Source: Thermoplasmatota archaeon (GTDB taxonomy: Archaea; Thermoplasmatota; E2; DHVEG-1). From it: a stretch of DNA of 35,454 nt. Position numbers and translations under genes: made by a program. The notes below the pieces were generated by a model that had not been told where the DNA came from, ran no database searches, and saw only the letters and a program-made list of their open reading frames with translations. Of this stretch, positions 19,677-28,695 are shown one piece after another. Every line of letters begins with the position of its first letter. Positions within the stretch are counted from its first letter, which is position 1. The stretch is taken from the NCBI GenBank assembly GCA_030619765.1, contig JAUXAU010000032.1:1-35454 (forward strand), read 5' to 3'.

Positions 19677-19979
19677 TTATCCTGTGCGTAATACAGTTAT
19701 TTTTCCCAGTTTGAAAAGAATCGTGTCGAGTGGCATTCTACAACCTTTTCGATCATATCTTTTTTTCAGATCTAATATCTCTTTCACTGTTTTTTCATCG
19801 ATCTCTGTGAATTTGTAGCCTTTTTCGATTAATTCTTTTTTCTTTTTTGTTGCCAACAATAGAACGTCATCACAATTTTCTACAGGATTGTGTTGATAAT
19901 TAGTTACACTATCTGTTATAAAGTATTTTTCATTTTCTTCTATGATACAATGATCATATGCTATTTCTATGACATTCAT
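19677..19979 (-). CDS. Hypothetical protein, 100 aa
   Basis: ORF track. Confidence 0.45.
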   Translation of the reverse strand: MNVIEIAYDHCIIEENEKYFITDSVTNYQHNPVENCDDVLLLATKKKKELIEKGYKFTEIDEKTVKEILDLKKRYDRKGCRMPLDTILFKLGKITVLRTG

Positions 19980-20066
19980 TTATATCACCTCATCATTTTT
20001 TTGCTCTTTGTTTCAAATCTATCATCATCGACTATGTTTGATTCAACCTCTGTCTTAATAAAGAGT

Positions 20067-20236
20067 ATTTTAATCCCACTGTGGTCTTATTCTAACCTTA
20101 ATTATTCCAAAAAGCACATAACTCTCTCTATACGATTTCAATCCCACTATGGTCTGATTCTTACTATACCAGTTTTTATTTTATAAGGTAAGAGTTCTTT
20201 ATACATATTTCAATCCCACTATGGTCTGATTCTTAC
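20067..20236 (-). CRISPR. Mini-CRISPR: three 30-bp repeats (20067-20096 degenerate, 20135-20164, 20207-20236), spacers 38 and 42 nt
   Basis: Repeats 2 and 3 are identical: atttcaatcccactatggtctgattcttac; repeat 1 differs at 4 positions; minus-strand repeat ends ATTGAAAT, like the known 8-nt crRNA handle ATTGAAAN. Confidence 0.8.
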
Positions 20237-20368
20237 CTCAATAACCGAATACCCTAGTTGTTTAAATAAATTTTCCTAATTTAATAGTAGTACCCGCATT
20301 CGCTTAAAGGAGTTTTTACCTCTTGATTTCTTTTTCTATTTCAGAGTGGTGGTAGGAGAGGCATACTG

Positions 20369-21550
20369 TTAAGCCAATTTTTTCAGCTTTCTGATCAATT
20401 TTTTATCGGCTATCTTGTCTGGTAAGTTACCATGAATATTCATAATTAGACCTTTAACTTCTTCAAAGCGATTCTCTATCTCTGTCTCAACTGTTTTAAA
20501 TCGCTGGTCCGTATCTGTCTTAGATGACTTTAGTTCTTTTTTCAGATAAAAGATCTCTTCGTCTTTCTCTGCAAGCCTTTCCTCTAAATCAGTGGTGTCT
20601 GTTGGTATGTCAAACACTGCTATGGTGTGCACTGCTTTTTCATATAATTCAGCGAGCTGCTCCTGTGAGTATCGCCTGTATGCCACGGTAAGATAGCCTT
20701 CGTGCCCCATCAATGCTTCAACCACATCAACCGGTATTTCAAGAGACATTCGAGTTCGATAGTACTTCCTCAAAGTATGTATGTGCATTTTATGACGATT
20801 TGTCCGTTCCTCCTTTTCAGTAAATCCTGCTTCACGTGCCAACCGATTCCACATAATAAGAGCGGTTGCATACGTGAAAGGGAAAATATAGGGGTTTTCT
20901 GCTGTTTTTGTGTAGTGTTTGAAGTTTGTTCTTTTTACTGCTACTCGCAGGTATTCCTTTCTAACTTTTAGCCATTCTTCCAGGTAGGTTTTTGCTTCTT
21001 CGCTCATGAATGCTATTCTTGGATTGCCTGTTTTGGTGGTTTCGCCGCGTATGTTGATTTTAACTGGTTTGCTGTCCAGATCTATGTCTGATTCTTTCAG
21101 GTGTAGTATCTCGTCTATCCTCATTCCGGTGCTAGAAGCTATGAGAAATAAACTGTGTTCTTTTACTCCTCCATGGGTGAGTATCTTTTTTAGCTGTGCA
21201 TTTGTTGGAACTATATCCTGTGTTACGGGTCTGTTTCCTTTTGCTCGTTTTTTAAAGTTTTTCCATATCTTCGGCTTGATATTTACATCGTTTTCTACGA
21301 GGAATGTCCTTACACATGATATCCTCATATTTCTTGTACAAGGTGGTTCGTCGATTATTGCTTTCCAGAATGTTTTTACGTCCTGCTCATGGTCACGGCC
21401 GTTGTTGAAGTACTGTTCTGGGTCTGCTTCTATGGTGTTGAAAAATTTTTTTAGATGGCCTCTGTAGCTACTGCGTGTTGAACTGCTAGGGTAATCCTCT
21501 AGGAATTCTTCTATTTTATTCATTACTTTATCATTCATTACTTTATTCAT
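20369..21550 (-). CDS. Tyrosine recombinase (XerC/D-like) with C-terminal coiled coil
   Basis: SSTGMRIDEILHLKESDID, TKTGNPR, HIHTLRKYYRT, LMGHEGYLTVAYRRY; TATA box GATATATAAACC about 30 nt upstream. Confidence 0.85.
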   Translation of the reverse strand: MNKVMNDKVMNKIEEFLEDYPSSSTRSSYRGHLKKFFNTIEADPEQYFNNGRDHEQDVKTFWKAIIDEPPCTRNMRISCVRTFLVENDVNIKPKIWKNFKKRAKGNRPVTQDIVPTNAQLKKILTHGGVKEHSLFLIASSTGMRIDEILHLKESDIDLDSKPVKINIRGETTKTGNPRIAFMSEEAKTYLEEWLKVRKEYLRVAVKRTNFKHYTKTAENPYIFPFTYATALIMWNRLAREAGFTEKEERTNRHKMHIHTLRKYYRTRMSLEIPVDVVEALMGHEGYLTVAYRRYSQEQLAELYEKAVHTIAVFDIPTDTTDLEERLAEKDEEIFYLKKELKSSKTDTDQRFKTVETEIENRFEEVKGLIMNIHGNLPDKIADKKLIRKLKKLA

Positions 21551-21576
21551 TAATTATCACCATATAATTAATAGAT

Positions 21577-22113
21577 TTAGGGGTTTATATATCTTATGTT
21601 GATATAATAATATAGGGTTATACCATATAAGTTGTTAACAAGAAGATTCTCTGCAATGATATTATAATTTGAACTGCAGTTGATTCCGGCGTTCGGAAAA
21701 ATAAGGCCACTATGTCGAATAGTAAAACCTTGTATGGTTACATGATCAGCATTGATTTTAATAACATTTCCAGACCCTCGCCCATCGATAATAGTAGTAT
21801 TTCTATTTTCTCCAAGAAGTGTTATTTTTTTGTCAATAACAATATTCTCAGAATATGTCCCATTATATACAAAGATGGTGTCACCGGAATGTGCAGTGTC
21901 AATACCGTCTTGAATGGTTGAAAAATTTTCATTTCCAGAACTGCTGACATAAAGTATAGATTCTTCATTCGATAAGCAAGATCCGATTTGATTTATGATG
22001 ATAGAAAAACTGAAAAGTATCATGAAAATTATAGTCATAACATATATTTTTTTAACAAATACATGCCTAGTTCTATACCTCTTCAGATGCTTTCTCATTG
22101 AACGATCAAACAC
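21577..22113 (-). pseudogene. Truncated secreted right-handed beta-helix (NosD/PbH1-like) protein
   Basis: Signal peptide plus VSSSGNENFSTIQDGIDTAHSGDTIFVYNGTYSENIVIDKKITLLGE...TIIDGRG; stops during the first coils next to the recombinase gene. Confidence 0.6.
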
Positions 22114-22186
22114 AGGAGTGTATATAAGAATTTCTCCTTTCTCAAAACAACAAATTTATCAATAAGATATCAATAAACTTTAGCCC

Positions 22187-23248
22187 ATGAAGAAAAACAT
22201 ATGTTATGGGGTTGCTATCGCAATGGTTATCATTTTACTGCTTTGTGTTGGATGTGTCGACATTCAGCAGGATGAAATAAAATATCGATCAACTGAAAAT
22301 GTGATACCAAAAGTAAAACAAGGAAAGATGACCTTTGATATCACAATTAGAGCAAATGAAACAGCAACAACCATCCGGCTCTGGCTTCCATATCCTGTTT
22401 CGAATGATAATCAAAAGATTGAAGATGTCGTAATCAATGGGAATTACAATTATAGTGGCATTCATCGAGAAGCAGAATATGGCAATATGATATTATATGC
22501 TGAATGGTGTGAACCACCGGAGTATCCTCAATTAAACTTCTCTTTTAATGTATCAAGAACTGAGGTAATAATGAAAAACTTCCCTGAAGAAGAGGGATCA
22601 TTTCCAGTTGATGTAGAAGAGTTTTTGCTCCCTACAAATCTTAGCCCTACCACCGGCGAAGTCAAAGATCATGCTGATCAGATTATTGAGGGGAAAAATA
22701 CAATACTGAGCAAAGCAACGGCAATTTATGATTACCTTGTTGAACATGGGGAACGTGATCCAAATCTAAGTTTCTGTGGAGATGGAGATGTATGCGAACT
22801 GCTCAAGAATCTACGAGGGAAATGCGTTGATTTTTCATCTGTTTTTGTTGCCTTGTCAAGAAGTGTAGGCATCCCTGCAAGAGAGATTTTGGGTACTCGA
22901 ATCGCTAAAGATGGGGACATTACTGGAGCTTATCACTGTCGTGCTGAATTCTACCTTCCTGGATATGGATGGATACCAGTTGACCCATCAGATGTTGCTA
23001 AATTAATGCTTAAGGAAAACGTAGAATTGAACGACTTAAAAGTAATAGATGTGCGCGATTATTATTTTGGAGCGCAGACTGAAACGTATATTGATCTTTC
23101 AACTGGTCGAGATATTGTACTAAATCCTGTACAAGAAAGTGGACCGCTTAATTATTTTATGTACCCTTATGCCGAAGTTGATGGACAACCGTTGGATTTC
23201 ATATCGCAAGAGTATTTGAAATATGTTGTCACTTTTATGGAGCACTAA
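22187..23248 (+). CDS. Secreted/lipoprotein transglutaminase-like (cysteine protease fold) protein
   Basis: Lipobox-like LLLCVGC; RGKCVDFSSVFVALSRSVGIPAREILG ... GAYHCRAEFYLPGYGWIPVDPSD gives Cys-His-Asp. Confidence 0.8.
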   Translation: MKKNICYGVAIAMVIILLLCVGCVDIQQDEIKYRSTENVIPKVKQGKMTFDITIRANETATTIRLWLPYPVSNDNQKIEDVVINGNYNYSGIHREAEYGNMILYAEWCEPPEYPQLNFSFNVSRTEVIMKNFPEEEGSFPVDVEEFLLPTNLSPTTGEVKDHADQIIEGKNTILSKATAIYDYLVEHGERDPNLSFCGDGDVCELLKNLRGKCVDFSSVFVALSRSVGIPAREILGTRIAKDGDITGAYHCRAEFYLPGYGWIPVDPSDVAKLMLKENVELNDLKVIDVRDYYFGAQTETYIDLSTGRDIVLNPVQESGPLNYFMYPYAEVDGQPLDFISQEYLKYVVTFMEH

Positions 23249-23387
23249 AGAAACTGCTTTTTCTAATCAATCACGTTCTGGATGACGTGACCATACCTAG
23301 CACATGAGGGAAATAAGAGATATAATGGTATGTCTTTAAAGAAATAGCAGTTTTTACCATTATTCATTTAAAAATACTAGTAAGATA

Positions 23388-24797
23388 TCAGATTTTTCCG
23401 AAGCTTTTACCCATCCAACAATACAGACATAATTTATCCTTGGGTGCCCCTATCGCCTCAACCATATCATCTAATAGCTGGTATCTTAGTGAGGTTACAC
23501 CTAAATCTTTTGCAATCCAATCAATCATTTTCTTATATTTCTCAGAATTAGAATCCAAATATTCAGAAACATCTTCGATATCTTTTCCTTCTAGCGCACG
23601 TATTGCTCTCCGGGCAGCCAACTCGTGAATGCTTCTTGTTGATAAATTATAGATGCATGGAAACATCAATGGTGGACATCCAGGCCTCACATGCACCTCT
23701 TTTGCACCAGCATTTTTCAATTTTGTAATTGTGAAATTCTTCAATTGAGTTCCTCTTACAATGGAGTCTTCACATAACACGATCCTATTGCCTTCAGTAA
23801 TGTCTTCATTTGCTATTAATTTCATTAACGCAATCCTATCCCTCATATCTTGTGTTAAAGGTGTGTAGCTTCTTCCATAACCTGGCGTATATTTCAGTAA
23901 AACTCTTCTAAATGGTTTACCAGATTCCATGGCGTAACCTATCGCATGAGCTGTCCCTGAATCAGGAACTCCTGAGACTAAATCTATTTCAACATTGTCT
24001 CGTTTTGCTAAAAATCCCCCGCTATTCTCTCTTACCTTCTCTACATTTATACCTTCATAAGATGAGGCTGGGAATCCCGTATAAATCCATAAAAATGCGC
24101 ATATCTTGTTGAGATGATTTCCCTCTTTTTTCCCCTCTATACCTTTTCTACTGATAAAAACAATCTCGCCTGGACCAATAAATTTTTTAATTGCAAAACC
24201 CAGGTTAGGAAATGAACAGGTTTCACTGGCAATGGCTGTCTCTCCTTCTTTTTTTCCGATAATTAATGGGGTAACTCCATTTCTGTCTCTAGCGCAATAA
24301 ATTCCTTTCTTTGTTAATAAGAGCAAAGATATAGACCCGTTAATCTTGTCATACATCTTTTCAATGCCATCGATTATGTTGTTGCCTTGGTTTATTAAGT
24401 ATGCAACAAGTTCTGTCGTGTTGATGTCACCATGATCTATCTCGCCGAAAGAGACACCTTTTTTAATTAGCATTTTCACCAATGCGTCTTTGTTAGTTAC
24501 CAAACCAGCGCAACATATGGCAAAAGGTCCAAATTTACTTTTAAAACTTAATGGTTGAGGGTCTTTATCAGAGATCACCCCGATACCTAAATTACTTTTT
24601 ATTTCATCAGAACCTTCATAAAACTTTGATTTAAACTGTGAATTAGCGATATCATGGATCTTCTTAACAGGCATTCCATCTTCATTAATAAAGGCTATAC
24701 CGCCGTATTCAGTGCCAAGATGACTGTGGTAATCAGTTCCATAGTAGAGGCTGGAAATACAATTACTATCACTCACAACTCCAAATAATCCGCTCAT
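23388..24797 (-). CDS. PurF-like amidophosphoribosyltransferase with Ser in place of the catalytic Cys after Met1
   Basis: N-terminus MSGLFGVVSD; PRPP loop VLCEDSIVRGTQL. Confidence 0.75.
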   Translation of the reverse strand: MSGLFGVVSDSNCISSLYYGTDYHSHLGTEYGGIAFINEDGMPVKKIHDIANSQFKSKFYEGSDEIKSNLGIGVISDKDPQPLSFKSKFGPFAICCAGLVTNKDALVKMLIKKGVSFGEIDHGDINTTELVAYLINQGNNIIDGIEKMYDKINGSISLLLLTKKGIYCARDRNGVTPLIIGKKEGETAIASETCSFPNLGFAIKKFIGPGEIVFISRKGIEGKKEGNHLNKICAFLWIYTGFPASSYEGINVEKVRENSGGFLAKRDNVEIDLVSGVPDSGTAHAIGYAMESGKPFRRVLLKYTPGYGRSYTPLTQDMRDRIALMKLIANEDITEGNRIVLCEDSIVRGTQLKNFTITKLKNAGAKEVHVRPGCPPLMFPCIYNLSTRSIHELAARRAIRALEGKDIEDVSEYLDSNSEKYKKMIDWIAKDLGVTSLRYQLLDDMVEAIGAPKDKLCLYCWMGKSFGKI

Positions 24798-25064
24798 AGT
24801 TCCCCCATTAAAGGTGAAATCAATGATCTGTATTTAAGGATTATTAAATTTAAAAAAGAATAGTCTTCCATTAAAAGTTAAATAGTTGCGCGTTGTTCTA
24901 AACACATTCAAATTAATAGTATCACTATTAGTATCGTGCCTAACAACAAGTTTTCAACATGAAAAATTGACCAGATTTTTGTTAATTTAATATACAACAT
25001 CTAGCCATATTTCAAACTAATAGTTTTTTAAAGTAAGAGGTGTTTATTTTTGCATGTGAAATAA

Positions 25065-25556
25065 ATGGATAAGCTTTATGAAAATTCAGAAACAGGTTGC
25101 TGTCCACGATTTAACCCTGAACCTTGGGATGAAAAGGAGATTGCGTGGCAGAATAAACTATTTATCAAGGATCAAGTCAGAAGTTTTGCACACATTCCAC
25201 TAGGTTTTGGAAAAGTTATGATTAAAAATATGGAAATGATCAAAGAGGCAGATGCGTTCAATCCACAGCCTATCATGCTTTCTGATGAACAATCTGCTTG
25301 GAGAACCAATATATTTATAGGGGTAAGTAAGAATGTGTCTGGTGCAGAGATGGTGAAAATATCAGGAAGGTTTCTTACCAAAGTATTTGAGGGGCACTTC
25401 AAAAATATGAAAAGATGGATAAAAGAAATGGAAACCTATGTCAAATCAAAAAATAAAGATATTAAAAAACTGTACTTTTTTTACACTACCTGTCCTCATT
25501 GCGCTAAAGTATACGGTGAAAACTACGTCGTCCTCTTAGCAGAAGTATATAACTAG
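25065..25556 (+). CDS. Hypothetical protein, 163 aa, with C-terminal CPHC motif
   Basis: ORF track; FYTTCPHCAKVYGENYVVLLAEVYN. Confidence 0.5.
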   Translation: MDKLYENSETGCCPRFNPEPWDEKEIAWQNKLFIKDQVRSFAHIPLGFGKVMIKNMEMIKEADAFNPQPIMLSDEQSAWRTNIFIGVSKNVSGAEMVKISGRFLTKVFEGHFKNMKRWIKEMETYVKSKNKDIKKLYFFYTTCPHCAKVYGENYVVLLAEVYN

Positions 25557-25641
25557 TGCAGTGAAAAAGACCTTGGTATTCTAAGATAGGCAAAGGTAAC
25601 AAGCAAGGCTTGTAACAATACCCAGCAAAAGATCAGTCAGA

Positions 25642-25986
25642 TTAATGGATATAAAGTCCTCCGTTGACATTTATTGTTTCACCGGTTATGTAGTTTGATA
25701 GGTCAGATGCAAGAAATAGGCAACAATTTGCTACATCTTCTGGAGTACCAAGCCTCCTTAATGGAATCTCTTTTATTCTTTCCTCTCTCATTTTTTTAGT
25801 GTAGCCCGCAATAATATCAGTGTCAATAGTACCTGGAGCTACCGCATTCACACAAATGTTTTTCTCCGCCAGTTCAAGAGCAAGACTTCTCATAAGACCG
25901 AGCATGCCTGCTTTTGACGTTGCATAATCTGCTCCATGGGAAGATCCCTTGAAGGCAAGCTGTGAGGAAATAAAAATTCTCTCAAT
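25642..25986 (-). pseudogene. 3' remnant of an SDR/FabG-like oxidoreductase
   Basis: Extended own translation IERIFISSQLAFKGSSHGADYATSKAGMLGLMRSLALELAEKNICVNAVAPG... retains YxxxK but lacks the Rossmann N-terminal half. Confidence 0.75.
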
Positions 25987-26043
25987 AATCTACCAGTAAA
26001 CTTTATATATTCAGCACGACATATATACTGTTGGTAGAATATT

Positions 26044-26586
26044 ATGACTGAAAAACGAACTTCAATAAAAGAAAGGTCCATTTACGTGTATGTGCCTACA
26101 AACAAGATGGCTGATAGATGGAAACGTTTGGCAAAAAAATCAGGGCTCTCTATATCCCAGTATGTCCTAAATATCGTAGAAAACCACATCGGAGATGAGA
26201 GTATGGCTGCCTCCCAAGGGAATTTAGACAAACGGTTAGGTGAGTTGGAGGGGCAAAACAGCCAGTTAAGGAGTGAAAACCTTGCTCTCTCCAAGCGAGT
26301 AAAAATGCTGGATATATTGACTGATAGGTATGAGGAAGACCTCAAGAATTCGAGAAACCGTCAACTCCAGGATGAAGGTTCTTTTGAGGGTGACAGAGAA
26401 TATGAACCTAAACTCACCAAACTCCTAAAAGAAAGAGATATTGTCAAGGAGCATGAATTGCTCGATCTCTTGCACATTGACCCGGGTGATGCTGCATCGG
26501 TACGGGCTATAAATCAGCAGTTGGACAATCTCTTCAGTTATGGGCTTGTTAAGAGAGGTAAGGGGGGTCTCGTATGGATAAGATAA
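26044..26586 (+). CDS. RHH-type DNA-binding protein with coiled coil and C-terminal wHTH-like domain (paralog of 13432-13995)
   Basis: SIYVYVPTNKMADRWKRLAKKSGLSISQYVLNIVENHI; overlaps the recombinase start. Confidence 0.8.
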   Translation: MTEKRTSIKERSIYVYVPTNKMADRWKRLAKKSGLSISQYVLNIVENHIGDESMAASQGNLDKRLGELEGQNSQLRSENLALSKRVKMLDILTDRYEEDLKNSRNRQLQDEGSFEGDREYEPKLTKLLKERDIVKEHELLDLLHIDPGDAASVRAINQQLDNLFSYGLVKRGKGGLVWIR

Positions 26587-27527
26587 GCGATGACCAGGTT
26601 ATTGAAAAATTTGTAAAACACTGCATACGACAGAGAAGGTCGGAGAATACTATTGAGATATATACCAATGTGGTTAAGTTTTTCAGGCGGTTTCTTAACA
26701 GTAAGAGGCGACATCTTGTGGACGTTGATGGGATGGAAAATAAGGATCTGCTGGAGGCGTTTATGGACCATTTACGGGATAACGGAGTGCGTTCGTTCTC
26801 TCGTTACAATGTGTGTTTTTCCGCTTTGAATCATCTTTATAGCTATTTGGAATATGATGGGGTTATCAAACAGAATATTGTTCTCACTGTTAGGAAAATG
26901 AATCTTAAATCGTACAAAAAAGGAGCTGCTCCTTCGAAGCGGAAAATTATAGATGTGGAAAAGATGTCGCGTTTTCTTAACAGTATCATTAACCTTGAAG
27001 ACAAAACTATTTGCACTGTGCTTGTTAAGACAGGCTTCAGGCTTGATGAGTTGGCAAGCATCGAGGTCAACGAAATAAGTTTTGGAGACAACTCCATTAC
27101 ACTAAAAGATGGCAAGTTCTATAAACGCACTAATCTAAAGGCGTATTTTGATGAGGAGACCGAGCGTCTTTTGAAACGATGGTTGGCGAGGCGTAAGATG
27201 ATAGCGAAACCAGGGGAATCTGCGTTGTTTCTAGCGGAATCTGGTTGCCAGCTGATGGCTCCTGGTATCGCCTACCACATAACAAAATGGGCGGCACAGT
27301 TTGGTATCCATGACAAGAGTTCAGAGAGGATAGAAGATCGTTTTACAGCTCATAACTTCCGGCATTGTTTCACTACGTATCTCCGGCAAGCGGGGATGAC
27401 CAGGGAGTACATCGGAGAGCTCAGAGGGGACAAGCCGAAAGAGGTATTTGATATCTACTACCACATTGACCATAGGGACCTTCGGAAGAGTTACCTTAGC
27501 TCCATGCCAAAGTTCAATGTGTACTAA
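26574..27527 (+). CDS. Tyrosine recombinase
   Basis: VKTGFRLDELASIEVNEI, FTAHNFRHCFTTYLRQAG, YIGELRGDKPKEVFDIYYHID. Confidence 0.85.
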   Translation: MDKISDDQVIEKFVKHCIRQRRSENTIEIYTNVVKFFRRFLNSKRRHLVDVDGMENKDLLEAFMDHLRDNGVRSFSRYNVCFSALNHLYSYLEYDGVIKQNIVLTVRKMNLKSYKKGAAPSKRKIIDVEKMSRFLNSIINLEDKTICTVLVKTGFRLDELASIEVNEISFGDNSITLKDGKFYKRTNLKAYFDEETERLLKRWLARRKMIAKPGESALFLAESGCQLMAPGIAYHITKWAAQFGIHDKSSERIEDRFTAHNFRHCFTTYLRQAGMTREYIGELRGDKPKEVFDIYYHIDHRDLRKSYLSSMPKFNVY

Positions 27528-27620
27528 ACCCTATATTTGATGTGAGTTAAGGATGCGGAAGGCAATTCAGTAATATTTAATTTTGAAAGGTGTATAATCT
27601 CCATATTGTGTTAATGGTCA

Positions 27621-27713
27621 TTAATTTGTGAAATGTCGTAACATTGCTACGATCGTTATCACAGCGGCCATGAACATAAAATAACAGATTAACCAGTTCA
27701 ACCTCAGTTTCAT
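27621..27713 (-). CDS. 30-aa single-pass membrane microprotein MKLRLNWLICYFMFMAAVITIVAMLRHFTN
   Basis: Own translation; ATGA overlap with the upstream gene; strongly hydrophobic. Confidence 0.45.
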   Translation of the reverse strand: MKLRLNWLICYFMFMAAVITIVAMLRHFTN

Positions 27714-27835
27714 AGTAACTTTTTCTCTTGCTTTTTTCTCTTCATATAACAAGTAACACACAATCCTTTCACCCTGGCTAAATTGTTACATTCAGGTACG
27801 CTACAGATTTTCCCTTTGTTGGCTTGGTATTTCAT
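27710..27835 (-). CDS. 41-aa zinc-finger-like microprotein MKYQANKGKICSVPECNNLARVKGLCVTCYMKRKKQEKKLL
   Basis: Own translation; C-x4-C...CxxC typical of small archaeal/phage zinc fingers. Confidence 0.5.
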   Translation of the reverse strand: MKYQANKGKICSVPECNNLARVKGLCVTCYMKRKKQEKKLL

Positions 27836-27907
27836 TTCTCCACTTTACTAACAGTTCATTAGTTAAAAATATATCTTAACCCACATATTGTGATAATGAT
27901 TGACAAC

Positions 27908-28384
27908 TTATTTTTGTTTCATGCTTTTTATTAATTTTCTGCCTTTCCGTGTTAACTCAATATCACTAACCTTTCTAGAACCTTGATACCAAAGATCTTT
28001 CATTTCATTGTTCTCCCAATATGTAGTTAGAAACTCCCTTTTCAACACAACAAATCCTTTTTTTTCCAAATTACGAATACTTCTACTAAAAGAAGATTTT
28101 AAACTCCAATCGTACCATATTGGATTAGGATTAACCATTCTAATTAAATTTCTCTCATGTGCCGATATGCTCTTCAAATCATCAGGTTTTAATCCATATT
28201 TTTCTCTGGATTTTTCATAGATGCTTCTCCAATCATAGAACGGGTTTTCTTCGTGTGATTCTTCTGCAATTACTTCAAGTATTATTCTCTGTAATTTACT
28301 TAATCGTTCTTTACTCATAATATCCTTAATGTTAATACAGTATATTAACTTTAAGAAAATTACCTTATCCTTACAACCAATCAT
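27908..28384 (-). CDS. wHTH-like hypothetical protein, 158 aa
   Basis: SRSIRNLEKKGFVVLKRE...ELTRKGRKLIKSMKQK. Confidence 0.6.
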   Translation of the reverse strand: MIGCKDKVIFLKLIYCINIKDIMSKERLSKLQRIILEVIAEESHEENPFYDWRSIYEKSREKYGLKPDDLKSISAHERNLIRMVNPNPIWYDWSLKSSFSRSIRNLEKKGFVVLKREFLTTYWENNEMKDLWYQGSRKVSDIELTRKGRKLIKSMKQK

Positions 28385-28651
28385 CTATTGTTTTCTTTTG
28401 TTTTGGTTGATTAAAACTTTGTTTACGGTGTTTCCCCTGTATATCTCTTCTATTTCAATTATTTTTCTCTTATTAACAGTTGGTATCCCTATTATCCATA
28501 CCAAGCAGTTCCAAAAGTGTTTCCCGAGAAACACTTTTTTCACTGTATTGATATACCTCATATGCCCTTTTATCGTTGTTAACAGTAGGTTGGTTTTCTC
28601 TTATACCTTACGAAATTGATGTTTACATTGAAGTAAATGAGGAAAAATTAT

Positions 28652-28667
28652 ATAATCAATTGATTAT
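28652..28667. promoter_or_regulatory. 16-bp palindrome ATAATCAATTGATTAT overlapping the probable TATA region of the MT-A70 gene
   Basis: Perfect palindrome about 30 nt upstream of ATG 28696. Confidence 0.45.
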
Positions 28668-28695
28668 TTAATCAAAATAGATTAGGAGATTACTG

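Noticed and set aside
20067-21550. Casposon or CRISPR-adaptation module
   Set aside because: No Cas1/Cas2-like ORF; the adjacent enzyme is an ordinary tyrosine recombinase.
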